Source of the DNA: Streptosporangiaceae bacterium
Lineage (GTDB): Bacteria > Actinomycetota > Actinomycetes > Streptosporangiales > Streptosporangiaceae
Assembly: GCA_019245115.1 (NCBI GenBank)
Contig: JAFARZ010000040.1
Coordinates: 1-48,128, forward strand
Length of the DNA: 48,128 bases
Direction: 5' to 3'
Of this stretch, positions 15,221 through 23,554 are shown one piece after another (position 1 is the stretch's first letter; each line of letters opens with the position of its first letter). The position numbers were made by a program, and so were the translations under genes. The notes below the pieces were generated by a model. It was not told the origin of the DNA and made no database searches. It worked only from the letters and a program-made list of their open reading frames with translations.

Positions 15221-15556
15221 GTTGCGGTGCCTTTCATTTGCCCTTTCCGGTGGCTTCAGGCGGCGAGGGGGAATGGTCCCCCCGGTTGGGAGTTAAGGGG
15301 CAATGTCCCGTCCTGGCCATCGGAACCTGACCATATCCATCATGCCGTGCGCCCGGAAGAGCTCTGGTATGGTCCTTAGCCCTTACAGCCCCCTACGCTC
15401 GCCTCTGCCATACCCGACCCGCATGCATCTTCCACACCCGCGCCCGGCCTGAAGGCGACAGAGCCTCAAGCTCTGGACTAAACCTAAGCTCAGAGGTGCA
15501 ACCACAGTACGTTCGTTCCAAAAAGGGTTTAAGGCCTTTGCCCACCGCAACAACGT
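15221..15556. other. Non-coding leader region of the transhydrogenase operon
   Basis: No gene is visible between pntAA and the IclR stop. The stretch has lower GC than its flanks. It contains a GGGGG/CCCCCC hairpin at 15267-15283, 47 bp before the pntAA start on the transcribed side, so probably in the mRNA leader, and a second hairpin at 15557-15594 that ends the IclR gene. No confident promoter hexamers could be assigned and no known riboswitch was recognised. Confidence 0.5.
15267..15283. terminator. G5/C6 hairpin in the pnt leader
   Basis: GGGGG at 15267-15271, loop AATGGT, CCCCCC at 15278-15283. The loop and flank (AATGGT, then CCGG) closely resemble the hairpin at 45263-45284 before ffh (GGGGGG, AACCGT, CCCCCCGG), so both may belong to one small repeat family. 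In the pnt mRNA it could act as an attenuator or a stability element; no U-tract follows. Confidence 0.45.
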
Positions 15557-15594
15557 GCCAGGGGGTCGGGGGGTTGGCATTTACCCCCCAGATA
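15557..15594 (-). terminator. Stop-codon hairpin repeat at the end of the IclR gene
   Basis: Read leftward the gene ends TCTGGGGGGTAA, and the TAA stop is the start of a hairpin loop closed by CCCCCC at 15568-15573. The sequence matches, almost base for base over about 36 bp, the end of thiL (25647-25684), which also ends Ser-Gly-Gly-stop. The 5' arm of the stem is therefore coding and the loop holds the stop. It probably serves as a terminator. Confidence 0.65.
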
Positions 15595-16303
15595 AATCTC
15601 TCAGCAACTCAGTGATCTTGTCGCCGGCCGCGACCACGGCGGCCGCGTGCAGCCGGCCGGGGGAGCGGGTGAGCCGCTCGATCGGGCCGGAGACCGACAC
15701 GGCGGCCAGCACCCGGCCGCCCGAGCCCCGGACCGGCGCGGACACCGACGCGACTCCCGGCTCCCGCTCCGCGGCCGTCGCCGCCCAGCCGCGCCGGCGG
15801 ACCTGGGCGAGTGTGGTGGCGGTGAACTTCGCGCCGCGCAGCCCGCGGTGCATCCGCCCGCCATCCTCCCAGGCCAGGAGGATCTGCGCGGCCGACCCCG
15901 CCGTCATCGGCAGCGCCGCGCCGACCGGGACGGTGTCCCGCAGTCCGCTGGTCCGCTCGGCCGCGGCCACGCAGATCCGCGCGTCGCCGTGCGGCCGGTA
16001 AAGCTGCGCGCTTTCCCCGGTGAGGTCCCTGAGCTGAACCAGGATCGGCTGGGCCACCGCGAGTAGCCGGTCCTCCCCGGCCGCGGCGGCCAGTTCGGCG
16101 ATCCTCGGCCCGAGCACGAAACGTCCCTGGGTGTCGCGGGCCAGCATCCGATGGCTCTCCAGCGCGACCGCGATCCGGTGCGCGGTGGGCCGGGCCAGTC
16201 CGGTCGTCTTGACCAGCTGGGCGAGCGAGGCCGGGCCGTCTTCCAGCGCGGTCAGAACCGAAATCGTCTTGTCCAGGACTCCGACTCCGCTAGAGTTGTT
16301 CAT
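15581..16303 (-). CDS. IclR-family regulator (NdgR/AreB-like)
   Basis: A 240-residue regulator with an N-terminal winged helix (VLDKTISVLTALEDGPASLA, then GLARPTAHRIAVALESHRML) and a C-terminal IclR effector domain (LPMTAGSAAQILLAW, ASVSAPVRGSGGRVLAAVSV). Its position, divergent from leuCD with a shared 79-bp gap, is that of NdgR/AreB in streptomycetes, which controls leuCD and other amino-acid genes. A symmetrical operator lies between the overlapping divergent promoters, so it probably also regulates itself. A TATTCA/CAATAT -10 region ends only a few bases before the ATG, so the mRNA may be leaderless. The gene ends in a repeat that includes its stop codon. Confidence 0.9.
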   Translation of the reverse strand: MNNSSGVGVLDKTISVLTALEDGPASLAQLVKTTGLARPTAHRIAVALESHRMLARDTQGRFVLGPRIAELAAAAGEDRLLAVAQPILVQLRDLTGESAQLYRPHGDARICVAAAERTSGLRDTVPVGAALPMTAGSAAQILLAWEDGGRMHRGLRGAKFTATTLAQVRRRGWAATAAEREPGVASVSAPVRGSGGRVLAAVSVSGPIERLTRSPGRLHAAAVVAAGDKITELLRDLSGG

Positions 16304-16310
16304 GTACTGA

Positions 16311-16342
16311 ATATTGCCGTCTCGAAATGTGAGACGTCAAAT
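16311..16342. promoter_or_regulatory. Overlapping divergent promoters with central operator, IclR gene / leuCD
   Basis: Rightward: -35 TTGCCG (16314-16319), 17-bp spacer, -10 TCAAAT (16337-16342). Leftward: -35 TTGACG (complement of 16335-16340), 18-bp spacer, -10 CAATAT (complement of 16311-16316). The shared spacer is an inverted repeat, CGTCTC (16318-16323), 7 nt, GAGACG (16331-16336), so one dimer would cover both promoters. Position and symmetry support an operator for the IclR-family protein; binding is inferred. Confidence 0.65.
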
Positions 16343-16382
16343 CGGATCAGGATCAGGATCGGATCAGGAGAGGAGTGGGGCG

Positions 16383-17822
16383 ATGGTAAGCCCACCGCGT
16401 ACGCTCGCGGAGAAGATCTGGGACGCCCATGTGGTGCGAAGCGCGGAGGGCGAGCCAGACCTGCTCTATATCGACCTTCACCTGGTGCATGAGGTCACCA
16501 GCCCCCAGGCATTCGACGGGCTCCGGGCCGCGGGCCGGCCGGTGCGGCGCCCCGACCTGACCATCGCCACCGAGGACCACAACGTGCCGACCCTCGGCGT
16601 TACCGGCCCTGGCCTGCCGCTGTCCGGCCCGGGGTCACCGGTGACCGATCCCGTCTCGCGCACCCAGGTCGAGGCGCTGCGGAAGAACTGCGCTGAGTTC
16701 GGCATCAGGCTGCATCCGATGGGCGACGCGGGCCAGGGCGTGGTCCACGTCATCGGCCCGCAGTTCGGGCTGACCCAGCCCGGCATGACGATCGTCTGCG
16801 GCGACTCGCACACGTCTACGCACGGCGCGTTCGGCGCGCTGGCGTTCGGCATCGGCACTTCCGAGGTGGAGCATGTGCTGGCCACCCAGACGCTGCCCCA
16901 GCGGCGGCCATCGACGATGGCGGTGAACGTTTCCGGTTCTTTGCCTGAAGGGGTGTCGGCGAAAGACCTGATCCTGGCCATCATCGCCCAGATCGGCACC
17001 GGCGGCGGCCAGGGGTACGTGATCGAATACCGCGGTCAGGCGGTCCGCGAGCTGTCGATGGAAGGCCGGATGACCGTGTGCAACATGTCCATCGAGGCCG
17101 GGGCGCGGGCCGGCCTGGTGGCACCGGACGACGTGACGTTCGCGTACCTGGAGAACAAGCCGCACGCGCCTTCCGGGGCGTCCTGGGAGACCGCGCTGGA
17201 CGTGTGGCGCTCGCTGCCCACCGACTCCGGCGCGGAGTTCGACCACTCGGTGACGATCGACGCCGGGGCGCTGACGCCCTACGTCACCTGGGGCACCAAC
17301 CCCGGGCAGGCCCTGCCGCTCGCGGCGGAGGTGCCGGATCCTTCGTCGTTCGGTGAGCCAGGCGCGCGGGCCGCGGCGGAGCGCGCGCTGACGTACATGG
17401 ACCTGACGCCGGGTACGGCGCTGCGTGACATCGCGGTGGACACCGTGTTCGTCGGGTCGTGCACGAACGGGCGGCTGGAGGACCTGCGTACCGCCGCGTC
17501 CGTGCTGCGCGGCCGCCGGGTCGCGTCCGGTGTCCGCATGCTGGTCGTGCCCGGGTCCATGGCGGTCCGGGCCGCGGCGGAGGCAGAGGGCCTGAACGAC
17601 GTGTTCACGGCCGCGGGGGCCGAGTGGCGGGGCGCGGGGTGCTCGATGTGCCTTGGCATGAACCCGGACACGCTGGCGCCGGGCGAGCGCAGCGCGTCCA
17701 CGTCCAACCGCAACTTCGAGGGCAGGCAGGGCAAGGGCGGCCGTACCCACCTGGTGTCCCCGGCGGTCGCCGCGGCCACCGCGGTCACTGGCCGTCTGAC
17801 CGCACCCGCTGACCTGTCCTGA
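16383..17822 (+). CDS. leuC: 3-isopropylmalate dehydratase large subunit
   Basis: Aconitase-family enzyme of leucine synthesis: with LeuD it converts 2-isopropylmalate to 3-isopropylmalate. 479 aa. The three 4Fe-4S ligands are visible: Cys360 ([11 protein letters not shown]), Cys420 and Cys423 ([11 protein letters not shown]). Other signatures: [43 protein letters not shown] and the ending [14 protein letters not shown] 16383 is chosen over earlier in-frame codons because AGGAGAGGAG precedes it and it gives the normal N-terminus [12 protein letters not shown]. The leader holds a short GGATCA direct repeat (16343-16368) of unknown role. leuD follows after 27 bp. Confidence 0.97.
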   Translation: MVSPPRTLAEKIWDAHVVRSAEGEPDLLYIDLHLVHEVTSPQAFDGLRAAGRPVRRPDLTIATEDHNVPTLGVTGPGLPLSGPGSPVTDPVSRTQVEALRKNCAEFGIRLHPMGDAGQGVVHVIGPQFGLTQPGMTIVCGDSHTSTHGAFGALAFGIGTSEVEHVLATQTLPQRRPSTMAVNVSGSLPEGVSAKDLILAIIAQIGTGGGQGYVIEYRGQAVRELSMEGRMTVCNMSIEAGARAGLVAPDDVTFAYLENKPHAPSGASWETALDVWRSLPTDSGAEFDHSVTIDAGALTPYVTWGTNPGQALPLAAEVPDPSSFGEPGARAAAERALTYMDLTPGTALRDIAVDTVFVGSCTNGRLEDLRTAASVLRGRRVASGVRMLVVPGSMAVRAAAEAEGLNDVFTAAGAEWRGAGCSMCLGMNPDTLAPGERSASTSNRNFEGRQGKGGRTHLVSPAVAAATAVTGRLTAPADLS

Positions 17823-17849
17823 GCTTTTAGTCCGGAGGAACTTGTTTCG

Positions 17850-18449
17850 ATGGAAGCTTTCACCGTCCACACCGGCCGGGTTGTCCCGCTGCGGCGGACC
17901 AACGTGGATACCGACCAGATCATCCCAGCCGTCTGGCTGAAGCGGGTCTCCCGGGCCGGCTTCGGCGAGGGGCTGTTCGCCGCGTGGCGCGAGGACCCGG
18001 CGTTCGTGCTCAACCAGCCGGCCTATGCCGGGGCGACCATCCTGGTGGCCGGCGCGGACTTCGGTACCGGCTCGTCACGTGAGCACGCGGTCTGGGCGCT
18101 CACCGACTACGGCTTCCGGGTGGTGATCTCGCCGAGGTTCGGCGACATCTTCCGGTCCAACGCCACCAAGGCCGGGCTGCTCCCGGTCATCTTGCCGGAA
18201 GCGGCGGTCGGAGCGCTCCAGGACCTCGCCGAGGCCGACCCGGCCGCCGAGGTCACGGTAGACCTCGACGCCCGGGTCGTGCGGTACGGCGCTGGTCCGG
18301 CCGCCTCGGTGGTTCCGTTCGAGATCGACGACTACACCCGGTGGCGGCTGATGGAGGGACTGGACGATATCGGCCTGACCCTTCGTCACGCGGATTCGAT
18401 CGCGGCCTTCGAGGAGTCCCGTCCGTCCTGGCTCCCGGTCACGGCCTGA
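17850..18449 (+). CDS. leuD: 3-isopropylmalate dehydratase small subunit
   Basis: Small subunit of isopropylmalate isomerase, 199 aa, the swivelling domain that completes the LeuC active site. Signatures: [20 protein letters not shown] at the start, [17 protein letters not shown] in the middle and [19 protein letters not shown] after it. The ribosome binding site GGAGGAACTTG precedes ATG 17850. It is cotranscribed with leuC under the divergent IclR-type regulator. Confidence 0.97.
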   Translation: MEAFTVHTGRVVPLRRTNVDTDQIIPAVWLKRVSRAGFGEGLFAAWREDPAFVLNQPAYAGATILVAGADFGTGSSREHAVWALTDYGFRVVISPRFGDIFRSNATKAGLLPVILPEAAVGALQDLAEADPAAEVTVDLDARVVRYGAGPAASVVPFEIDDYTRWRLMEGLDDIGLTLRHADSIAAFEESRPSWLPVTA

Positions 18450-18661
18450 CTACCTCGGCTTATGCGCAGAGTGATCATCTGGACATGATCCGCAGCGAAT
18501 TCCGTGCCACCAGGGCTGATTTCGGCCGACACGCCGGCGAATCTGGCCGTGGTTATTGTGTAACGGCGCTTGATCGCCTACTTTCGGGCAGGTCAGAGGT
18601 CGCGAAACCCCGAAACCGGAGCCACTTGCGACCTCCCGTGGGGGAACCGCAGGAGTGAAGA

Positions 18662-18958
18662 ATGAACAAGCGTGATCTGATCGATGCGATCTCAGGACGC
18701 CTGGGGGACAAGAAGTCCGCGACCGAAGCCGTGAACGCGGTGCTCGAGGCCATCCAGTCGGCAGTGGCCAAAGGCGACAAAGTGTCCATCACCGGCTTCG
18801 GCGTCTTCGAGAAGGCCGAGCGCCCCGCTCGCACGGCCCGTAACCCCGCCACCGGCGCGCCCATCGACGTGCCAGCGTCCTCTGTACCCAAGTTCCGCGC
18901 TGGAGCGGACTTCAAGGCGCTGGTCAACAGCACCAAGTCGGCTGCCAAGAAGAAGTAG
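18662..18958 (+). CDS. hup: DNA-binding protein HU
   Basis: Histone-like nucleoid protein, 98 aa, that bends DNA as a dimer. The sequence has the standard fold: MNKRDLIDAISGRLGDKKSA, then ITGFGVFEKAERPARTARNP with the DNA-binding arm, NPATGAPIDVPASSVPKF, and a short Lys-rich end (KSAAKKK). It is the short form, without the long Lys/Ala tail of mycobacterial HupB. The site GCAGGAG precedes the ATG. It has its own 212-bp upstream region after leuD, as expected for a highly expressed gene, and is followed by a strong hairpin. Confidence 0.97.
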   Translation: MNKRDLIDAISGRLGDKKSATEAVNAVLEAIQSAVAKGDKVSITGFGVFEKAERPARTARNPATGAPIDVPASSVPKFRAGADFKALVNSTKSAAKKK

Positions 18959-18979
18959 GCGGCTCGGCTCGACGGACAA

Positions 18980-19026
18980 TCGGACGGCGGTATCCGGGGG
19001 ATCGCATCCTGGATGCCGCCGTCCGA
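18980..19026. terminator. Strong bidirectional hairpin between hup and ddl
   Basis: TCGGACGGCGGTATCC (18980-18995) pairs with GGATGCCGCCGTCCGA (19011-19026): 16 pairs with one T-G wobble and a 15-nt loop. It lies between the convergent ends of hup (18958) and ddl (19036) and can end transcripts from both sides. Confidence 0.85.
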
Positions 19027-19035
19027 TGTATCCGG

Positions 19036-20250
19036 CTATGCCTGATGCGCTAACCGCAGGCCGGGGCGCTTGGCCAGGGCGGTGGCGATGATCCGGTCGA
19101 GCAGTCGCGGCATCGGCAGGCCGGAGGCCGCCCACATCAGCGGGAACCCGGACGCCGCCGTCATGCCCGGCATCGTGTTGATCTCGTTGACCAGGACCTT
19201 TCCCGATGTCGTATAGAAGAAGTCGACCCTGGCCAGCCCTTCGCAGGAAATGGCGTCGAAGGCGGCGCATGCCAGCCGCCTGATCTCCGCCGTCGCCGAG
19301 TCGGGTATCGGTGCGGGGACCCGCATGGTGTCGGCGTCAGCCAGGTACTTCGCCTCGAAGTCGTAGAAATCCGAGCGCTCGTCCACCAGCACCTGGCCCG
19401 GGATACTGGCGTCCGGGGGGCGCCCGTCGATGCCTTCGAGCACCGCACATTCCACTTCCATGCCGTCGATCGCGGCCTCTACGAGGACCTTGGGATCGTG
19501 CTCGCGGGCGGCGTCGATCGCTCCCTCGAGATCCGCGGACGAGCGGGCGCGGGAGATCCCGATGCTGGATCCGCCGCGGGCCGGCTTGACGAACACCGGC
19601 CAGCCCAGCTCGGCGATCTCGTCGAGCACCCGCTTGCGCTCCGGCGATCCGGTCCGCCAGTCCCGGTCACGCACCACCACATAGCGTCCGATGGGCAGGC
19701 CATGCGCACCCATGATCAGCTTCATGTATTCCTTGTCCATGGCGGCCGCGCTGGCCAGGACGCCGGCGCCCACATACTGCGTGCCGGTTAGTTCCAGCAG
19801 CCCTTGCAGCGTGCCGTCCTCGCCGTAGGCGCCGTGCAGCAGCGGGAGCACCACATCGACCTGGCCGAGCGATCGCGGCACCGAGCCGGGCGAGACGACG
19901 TGCAACGATTGCGCTCCCGGCAGGCCGGGCAGCGGCACGACCGAAGTCCCCGGCTCCGCGACGGCCTCGACGGATGGCAGCAGCTCACCGGCGTTGCCTG
20001 AACCGGAGCCTGAGCCTGAGGCGGGGTCGGAGCCTGAACCTGAACCGGAGCCTGAGCCGGGGCCGGGGGCGATCCGTCCTGGATCGCCCGACGTGAGCAC
20101 CCAGCGTCCGTCTCTGGTGATGCCGATGGGCACCACCTCATACCGATCCTGGTCGAGCGCGCTGAGTACCAGGCTGGCGCTCGCGCACGAAACCGCGTGC
20201 TCGGTGCTGCGGCCGCCGAACACCACGGCAACCCGGATCTTCTCCTGCAT
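19036..20250 (-). CDS. ddl: D-alanine--D-alanine ligase
   Basis: ATP-grasp ligase that makes the D-Ala-D-Ala dipeptide for peptidoglycan, 404 aa. Signatures: VAVVFGGRSTEHAVSCASA at the N-terminus, LPLLHGAYGEDGTLQGLLEL, the ATP-grasp strand WPVFVKPARGGSSIGISR, and EGLARVDFFYTTSGKVLVNE with the metal ligands, then INTMPGMTAASGFP. Residues about 62-86 of the N-terminal domain are a Gly-Ser run encoded by a 6-bp-type repeat, an insertion absent from typical Ddl. GGGAGG precedes ATG 20250. It is last in the leftward plsC-gpsA-lyase-ddl run, matching the ddl-gpsA neighbourhood known in mycobacteria. Confidence 0.95.
   Translation of the reverse strand: MQEKIRVAVVFGGRSTEHAVSCASASLVLSALDQDRYEVVPIGITRDGRWVLTSGDPGRIAPGPGSGSGSGSGSDPASGSGSGSGNAGELLPSVEAVAEPGTSVVPLPGLPGAQSLHVVSPGSVPRSLGQVDVVLPLLHGAYGEDGTLQGLLELTGTQYVGAGVLASAAAMDKEYMKLIMGAHGLPIGRYVVVRDRDWRTGSPERKRVLDEIAELGWPVFVKPARGGSSIGISRARSSADLEGAIDAAREHDPKVLVEAAIDGMEVECAVLEGIDGRPPDASIPGQVLVDERSDFYDFEAKYLADADTMRVPAPIPDSATAEIRRLACAAFDAISCEGLARVDFFYTTSGKVLVNEINTMPGMTAASGFPLMWAASGLPMPRLLDRIIATALAKRPGLRLAHQA
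19993..20067 (-). repeat. 6-bp-based Gly-Ser repeat inside ddl
   Basis: On the plus strand an irregular run of CCTGAA/CCTGAG/CCGGAG hexamers; on the coding strand this gives alternating Gly-Ser, broken once by SDPAS. It adds about 25 residues in a surface loop of the N-terminal domain. Synonymous variation between hexamers suggests it is not fresh. Confidence 0.9.
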
Positions 20251-20273
20251 GATCCTCCCGAGCCGGACGCTGC

Positions 20274-20314
20274 GCGCCCGGCAGACTCGTGCGCCGGGCG
20301 CTGTACGCCCGGCG
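20274..20314 (-). promoter_or_regulatory. Three-segment alternative hairpins between the PLP lyase and ddl
   Basis: Read leftward, segment A (20314-20306, CGCCGGGCG) pairs perfectly with B (20300-20292, CGCCCGGCG) around a 5-nt loop, while B also pairs over 9 bp with C (20282-20274). A-B and B-C exclude each other. C lies about 24 nt before the ddl start and close to its ribosome binding site. This could be a simple intercistronic terminator or an attenuator-like switch. Confidence 0.45.
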
Positions 20315-20324
20315 GACTCCCGCG

Positions 20325-21557
20325 TTACGCGCGCCCCAGAGACTCCAGCGCCACGTACGCGTCCGAGATGAGGTCTTCCGCGTCCTCAAGGCCAATGGAG
20401 AAGCGTACCGCGCCAGGGTCGATGCCTGCCGCCGTGAGCGCCCGGTCGTCCAGCTGCCGGTGTGTGGTGGACGCCACGTGGCTGACCTTGGTGTGCGTCC
20501 CGCCCAGGGATGAGGCCAGTGTCGCCAGCCTCAGCTTGTCCGCGAACGCGATGCCGGCCTCGCGCCCGCCGTGCGGAGTCACGGTCACGATCGCGCCGAA
20601 CCGGACCCCCTCCGGGCCCGCGTCGAATGTCCGCCGGGCCACTTCGTGGCCGGGATGCGACGGCAGCCCCGGGTAGTCGATCCGCATGACGGCGGGGTGC
20701 CGTGACAGGGCCGCCGCGAACACCGAGGCGGTGGCGCATGCGCGACGCACCCGCAGGGGCAGCGTCTCCAGGCCGCGACGGAGCAGGAACGCCTCGTCCG
20801 GCGCCAGGGAGCCGCCGGTGTCCACCCGGACCGCACGGATGCTGCTGATCAGCTCGATGCGGCCGGTGATCACACCGCCGGTGGCGTCGGAGTGGCCGCC
20901 GATGTACTTGGTCGCCGAGTGGATCACCAGATCGGCGCCGTGCTCCAGCGGCCTGCATATCACCGGAGGAGCGAGCGTGGAGTCCACCACGAACAGCGCG
21001 CCGTTGTCGTGTGCTATCTCCGCCAGCCGTCGCAGGTCGGCCACCGTCGTCGTCGGGTTGGCGATCGTTTCCGCGAAGATGATCCGCGTTGTCGGCCGCA
21101 CCGCTTCCTCGACGGCGTCCAGATCGGTGATGTCGACGAACTCCGTCTCCATCCCGAACCGCGACAGCACATTGCGCAGCAGGCTGTAGGTCCCGCCGTA
21201 CACCGCGGCGGAGGCGATCACGTGGGCCCCGGCCCGCGCGAACGTCATGAACATGCCGCTGATCGCGGCCATGCCCGATGCGAACGCCTGCGCGGCCGGC
21301 CACCTCGGCAGGTTCACGCCTTCCAGCGCGGCGACGGCCCGGGCGAACGCGTCGACGGTGGGGTTGTCGATGCGGCTGTAACTGTAGCCTGGCACCTCGT
21401 CGTTCAGCACGGCCCGGTATTCGTCGGCGGTGCCGAACTGGAACGCCGCGGTGCGGTACACCGGCGTGCCGAGCGGCTGCTGTGCTGGCTCCGGAGCGGG
21501 GGGCAGGTGCACCGCCCGGGTGTTCTCGCCCGCCTGCTTACGGACTATGTCAGCCAT
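20325..21557 (-). CDS. Cys/Met-metabolism PLP enzyme (cystathionine gamma-synthase / methionine gamma-lyase family)
   Basis: Type I PLP enzyme, 410 aa, acting on sulfur amino acids. The cofactor Lys lies in HSATKYIGGHSDATGG; other signatures are QPLGTPVYRTAAFQF, YSRIDNPTVDAFARAVAALEG, FASGMAAISGMFM, YGGTYSLLRNVLSRFG and the sulfur-enzyme ending SHVASTTHRQLDD with SIGLEDAEDLI. Sequence alone does not decide between lyase and synthase activity. The start is set at ATG 21557, with GAGG five bases upstream, because the upstream in-frame extension (to 21704) is only a translated 15-bp repeat plus antisense of gpsA. It lies 70 bp after gpsA in the same leftward run. Confidence 0.88.
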   Translation of the reverse strand: MADIVRKQAGENTRAVHLPPAPEPAQQPLGTPVYRTAAFQFGTADEYRAVLNDEVPGYSYSRIDNPTVDAFARAVAALEGVNLPRWPAAQAFASGMAAISGMFMTFARAGAHVIASAAVYGGTYSLLRNVLSRFGMETEFVDITDLDAVEEAVRPTTRIIFAETIANPTTTVADLRRLAEIAHDNGALFVVDSTLAPPVICRPLEHGADLVIHSATKYIGGHSDATGGVITGRIELISSIRAVRVDTGGSLAPDEAFLLRRGLETLPLRVRRACATASVFAAALSRHPAVMRIDYPGLPSHPGHEVARRTFDAGPEGVRFGAIVTVTPHGGREAGIAFADKLRLATLASSLGGTHTKVSHVASTTHRQLDDRALTAAGIDPGAVRFSIGLEDAEDLISDAYVALESLGRA

Positions 21558-21559
21558 GA

Positions 21560-21626
21560 CCACCTCATCGCGGGCCGCCTCGTTAGAGGCCACCTCGTTA
21601 CAGGCCACCTCGTTACAGGCCACCTC
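21560..21626 (-). repeat. 15-bp tandem repeat carrying a Shine-Dalgarno-like motif, five times
   Basis: On the coding strand GAGGTGG (once GAGGCGG) recurs with an exact 15-bp period at 21620-21626, 21605-21611, 21590-21596, 21575-21581 and 21560-21566. The unit is GAGGTGGCCTGTAAC with small changes. The last copy is the actual ribosome binding site of the PLP enzyme. The first begins just after the gpsA stop. All but one unit (GAGGCGG) contain an in-frame GTG and none has a stop. Confidence 0.9.
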
Positions 21627-21627
21627 A

Positions 21628-22632
21628 TCATGGGCCGTACCATTCGGGCTTGGCGGACCGCGACGCGAGCAACGCCGCCGCCTTGGTGACCGGCAGGGCG
21701 TCATGCATGACCGCCGCCACGACCTCGGTGATCGGCATTTCCACCCGATGCCGGCGGGCGAGTTCGAGTACCGGCGAACACGATTCGACGCCCTCCGCGG
21801 TCTGCCTCATCGCCACGGTCGCTTCGGCCACCGACATTCCTCGTCCCAGGTTCTCACCGAACGTCCGGTTGCGCGACAGCGGCGAACTGCACGTCGCCAC
21901 CAGGTCGCCCATTCCGGCCAGTCCAGCGAACGTCTTCGGCTCAGCGCCCAGGGTGGCTCCGAGCCGCGCCATCTCGGCCAGTCCGCGGGTGATCAGCGTG
22001 GCTTTGGTATTGTCCCCCAGGCCCATCGCGACCGCGATCCCCACCGCGAGCGCGATGATGTTCTTGACCGCGCCGCCGAGCTCGCAGCCGATCACGTCGG
22101 TGTTGGTGTATGGCCGGAAGTACGACGTGTGGCACGCCCGCTGCAGCGCCTCGGCGCCGGTCATGTCGGTGCACGCGACCACGCTGGCGGTGAACTGGCG
22201 CCCGGCGATCTCCCTGGCCAGGTTCGGCCCGGTGACCACCGCGATCCGGCCGCGGGCGGCGCCGAGCACGGACTCGATGACCTCGCTCATCCGCAGGCTC
22301 GTGCCCAGCTCGATGCCCTTGATGAGGTTGACCAGCAGGGCGTCCGGCGGGATCAGGCCGGCCCAGTCGGCCAGGTTGGCGCGCAGCGTCTGGGCGGGCA
22401 CCGCGAACGCCACGAGGCCGGCTCCGTCGAGCGCCTCCGCCGCGTCCGCGGTGGCTCGCAGCGTCGGCGTCAGCGTGATCCCCGGCAGGTACTCCGGGTT
22501 CTCGTGCTGGGAGGTGATCGCCTTGGCTATTTCCTGGCGGCGGCTGTACAGCACGGCGGGTGTCCCCGCATCGCAGAACACTTGCGCGAACGTGGTCCCC
22601 CAGGACCCGGCGCCAAGTACCGCAACCTTCAT
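21628..22632 (-). CDS. gpsA: NAD(P)-dependent glycerol-3-phosphate dehydrogenase
   Basis: Makes sn-glycerol 3-phosphate from dihydroxyacetone phosphate for phospholipid synthesis, 334 aa. The Rossmann motif [17 protein letters not shown] opens the protein. [49 protein letters not shown] (catalytic Lys), [19 protein letters not shown] and [12 protein letters not shown] follow. Its ATG overlaps the plsC stop by 4 nt. Acyltransferase and glycerol-phosphate supply are thus coupled in one phospholipid operon. Confidence 0.96.
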   Translation of the reverse strand: MKVAVLGAGSWGTTFAQVFCDAGTPAVLYSRRQEIAKAITSQHENPEYLPGITLTPTLRATADAAEALDGAGLVAFAVPAQTLRANLADWAGLIPPDALLVNLIKGIELGTSLRMSEVIESVLGAARGRIAVVTGPNLAREIAGRQFTASVVACTDMTGAEALQRACHTSYFRPYTNTDVIGCELGGAVKNIIALAVGIAVAMGLGDNTKATLITRGLAEMARLGATLGAEPKTFAGLAGMGDLVATCSSPLSRNRTFGENLGRGMSVAEATVAMRQTAEGVESCSPVLELARRHRVEMPITEVVAAVMHDALPVTKAAALLASRSAKPEWYGP

Positions 22633-23477
22633 AGGGCGGTCTTCGGCTCCGCCGCGGACTGCTCCGCCGCCGGCTCCGCTGCCGTCGGCTCCGCCCCCGC
22701 CGGCTCCGCTGCCGCCGCCCCCGCCGCTGCCGGCTTTGCCGCTGCCGGGTCGTAGGGCAACGCCGGCGGCTGTTCCCCGCGCAGGTCCCCGGCCAGCCGG
22801 GTGACCGCACGCATGATCGCGGCGGTCGCGTCACGCAGGTTGCTCGCCGTCATCGGCCGGCCGGCCCAGGGCGATAGGTCGACCGCCGGGCCCACGACCG
22901 TACGCACCGTCTTGCGCCGCAGCCCGCGCTCGAAGAACTTTGGTTTCTTGCTGCCGTAGGGCAGCACGTCCTGGGTGCCCCAGTGCGCGATCGGGATCAC
23001 CGGCGCGCCGGTCATCAGGGCCAGCCGGGCCACGCCGGTCTTGGCCACCATCGGCCACAGCTCGGGGTCCCGGGTGGCCGTCGCCTCCGGGTAGATGATC
23101 ACGCAGGCGTCGCGTTCCAGCGCCTGCTGCGCGTCCTTCAGGACCAGGGCGGCGTCGGCGCGGCCCCGGTACACCGGCAACTGGCCCGCCTTGTGCAGGA
23201 AGTGGCCGATGAACTTCACCTTGAACGCACTGTCCTTGATCAGGAACACCGGATAGCGGCCGGCGATGTGAGTGAGCAGGCCGTCGACCCCCCAGTCCAC
23301 GTAAGACAGGTGGTTAGGGGCCAGGATTACGCCGCCCGACCTGGGAATGTTTTCCAGGCCAGACCAGTCGTTCTTGATCAGCGAACTCAGCAAGGGACGC
23401 AATACGATCACGGACACCAGGCGCCATGGACGTGAGTAGCTCCAGGTGCGGCGGGGAGTGGGCTGGCTGTTGCTCAT
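22629..23477 (-). CDS. plsC: 1-acyl-sn-glycerol-3-phosphate acyltransferase
   Basis: Membrane-associated acyltransferase that turns lysophosphatidate into phosphatidate. 282 aa. The catalytic HX4D box is His56-Asp61 (NHLSYVDW), the substrate-binding block is VYRGRAD, and [13 protein letters not shown] takes the place of the usual EGT motif, as is common in actinobacteria. The final about 35 residues are an Ala/Glu/Pro/Thr low-complexity tail from a GC-rich repeat (22640-22745), not needed for the fold. First gene of the leftward run; a 77-bp gap separates it from the divergent cofC. Confidence 0.93.
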   Translation of the reverse strand: MSNSQPTPRRTWSYSRPWRLVSVIVLRPLLSSLIKNDWSGLENIPRSGGVILAPNHLSYVDWGVDGLLTHIAGRYPVFLIKDSAFKVKFIGHFLHKAGQLPVYRGRADAALVLKDAQQALERDACVIIYPEATATRDPELWPMVAKTGVARLALMTGAPVIPIAHWGTQDVLPYGSKKPKFFERGLRRKTVRTVVGPAVDLSPWAGRPMTASNLRDATAAIMRAVTRLAGDLRGEQPPALPYDPAAAKPAAAGAAAAEPAGAEPTAAEPAAEQSAAEPKTAL

Positions 23478-23554
23478 CGGCTGGCGCTCACCCGTGTGGT
23501 CATGAGGTCAGTCTCCTGGTTCAAGTGGTCTGATGTCGAGGCAGGATCAACTAC

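Noticed and set aside
21558..21704. Upstream extension of the PLP enzyme to a start at 21704
   Set aside because: The extra residues are translated 15-bp repeat and antisense of gpsA; ATG 21557 has a proper ribosome binding site.
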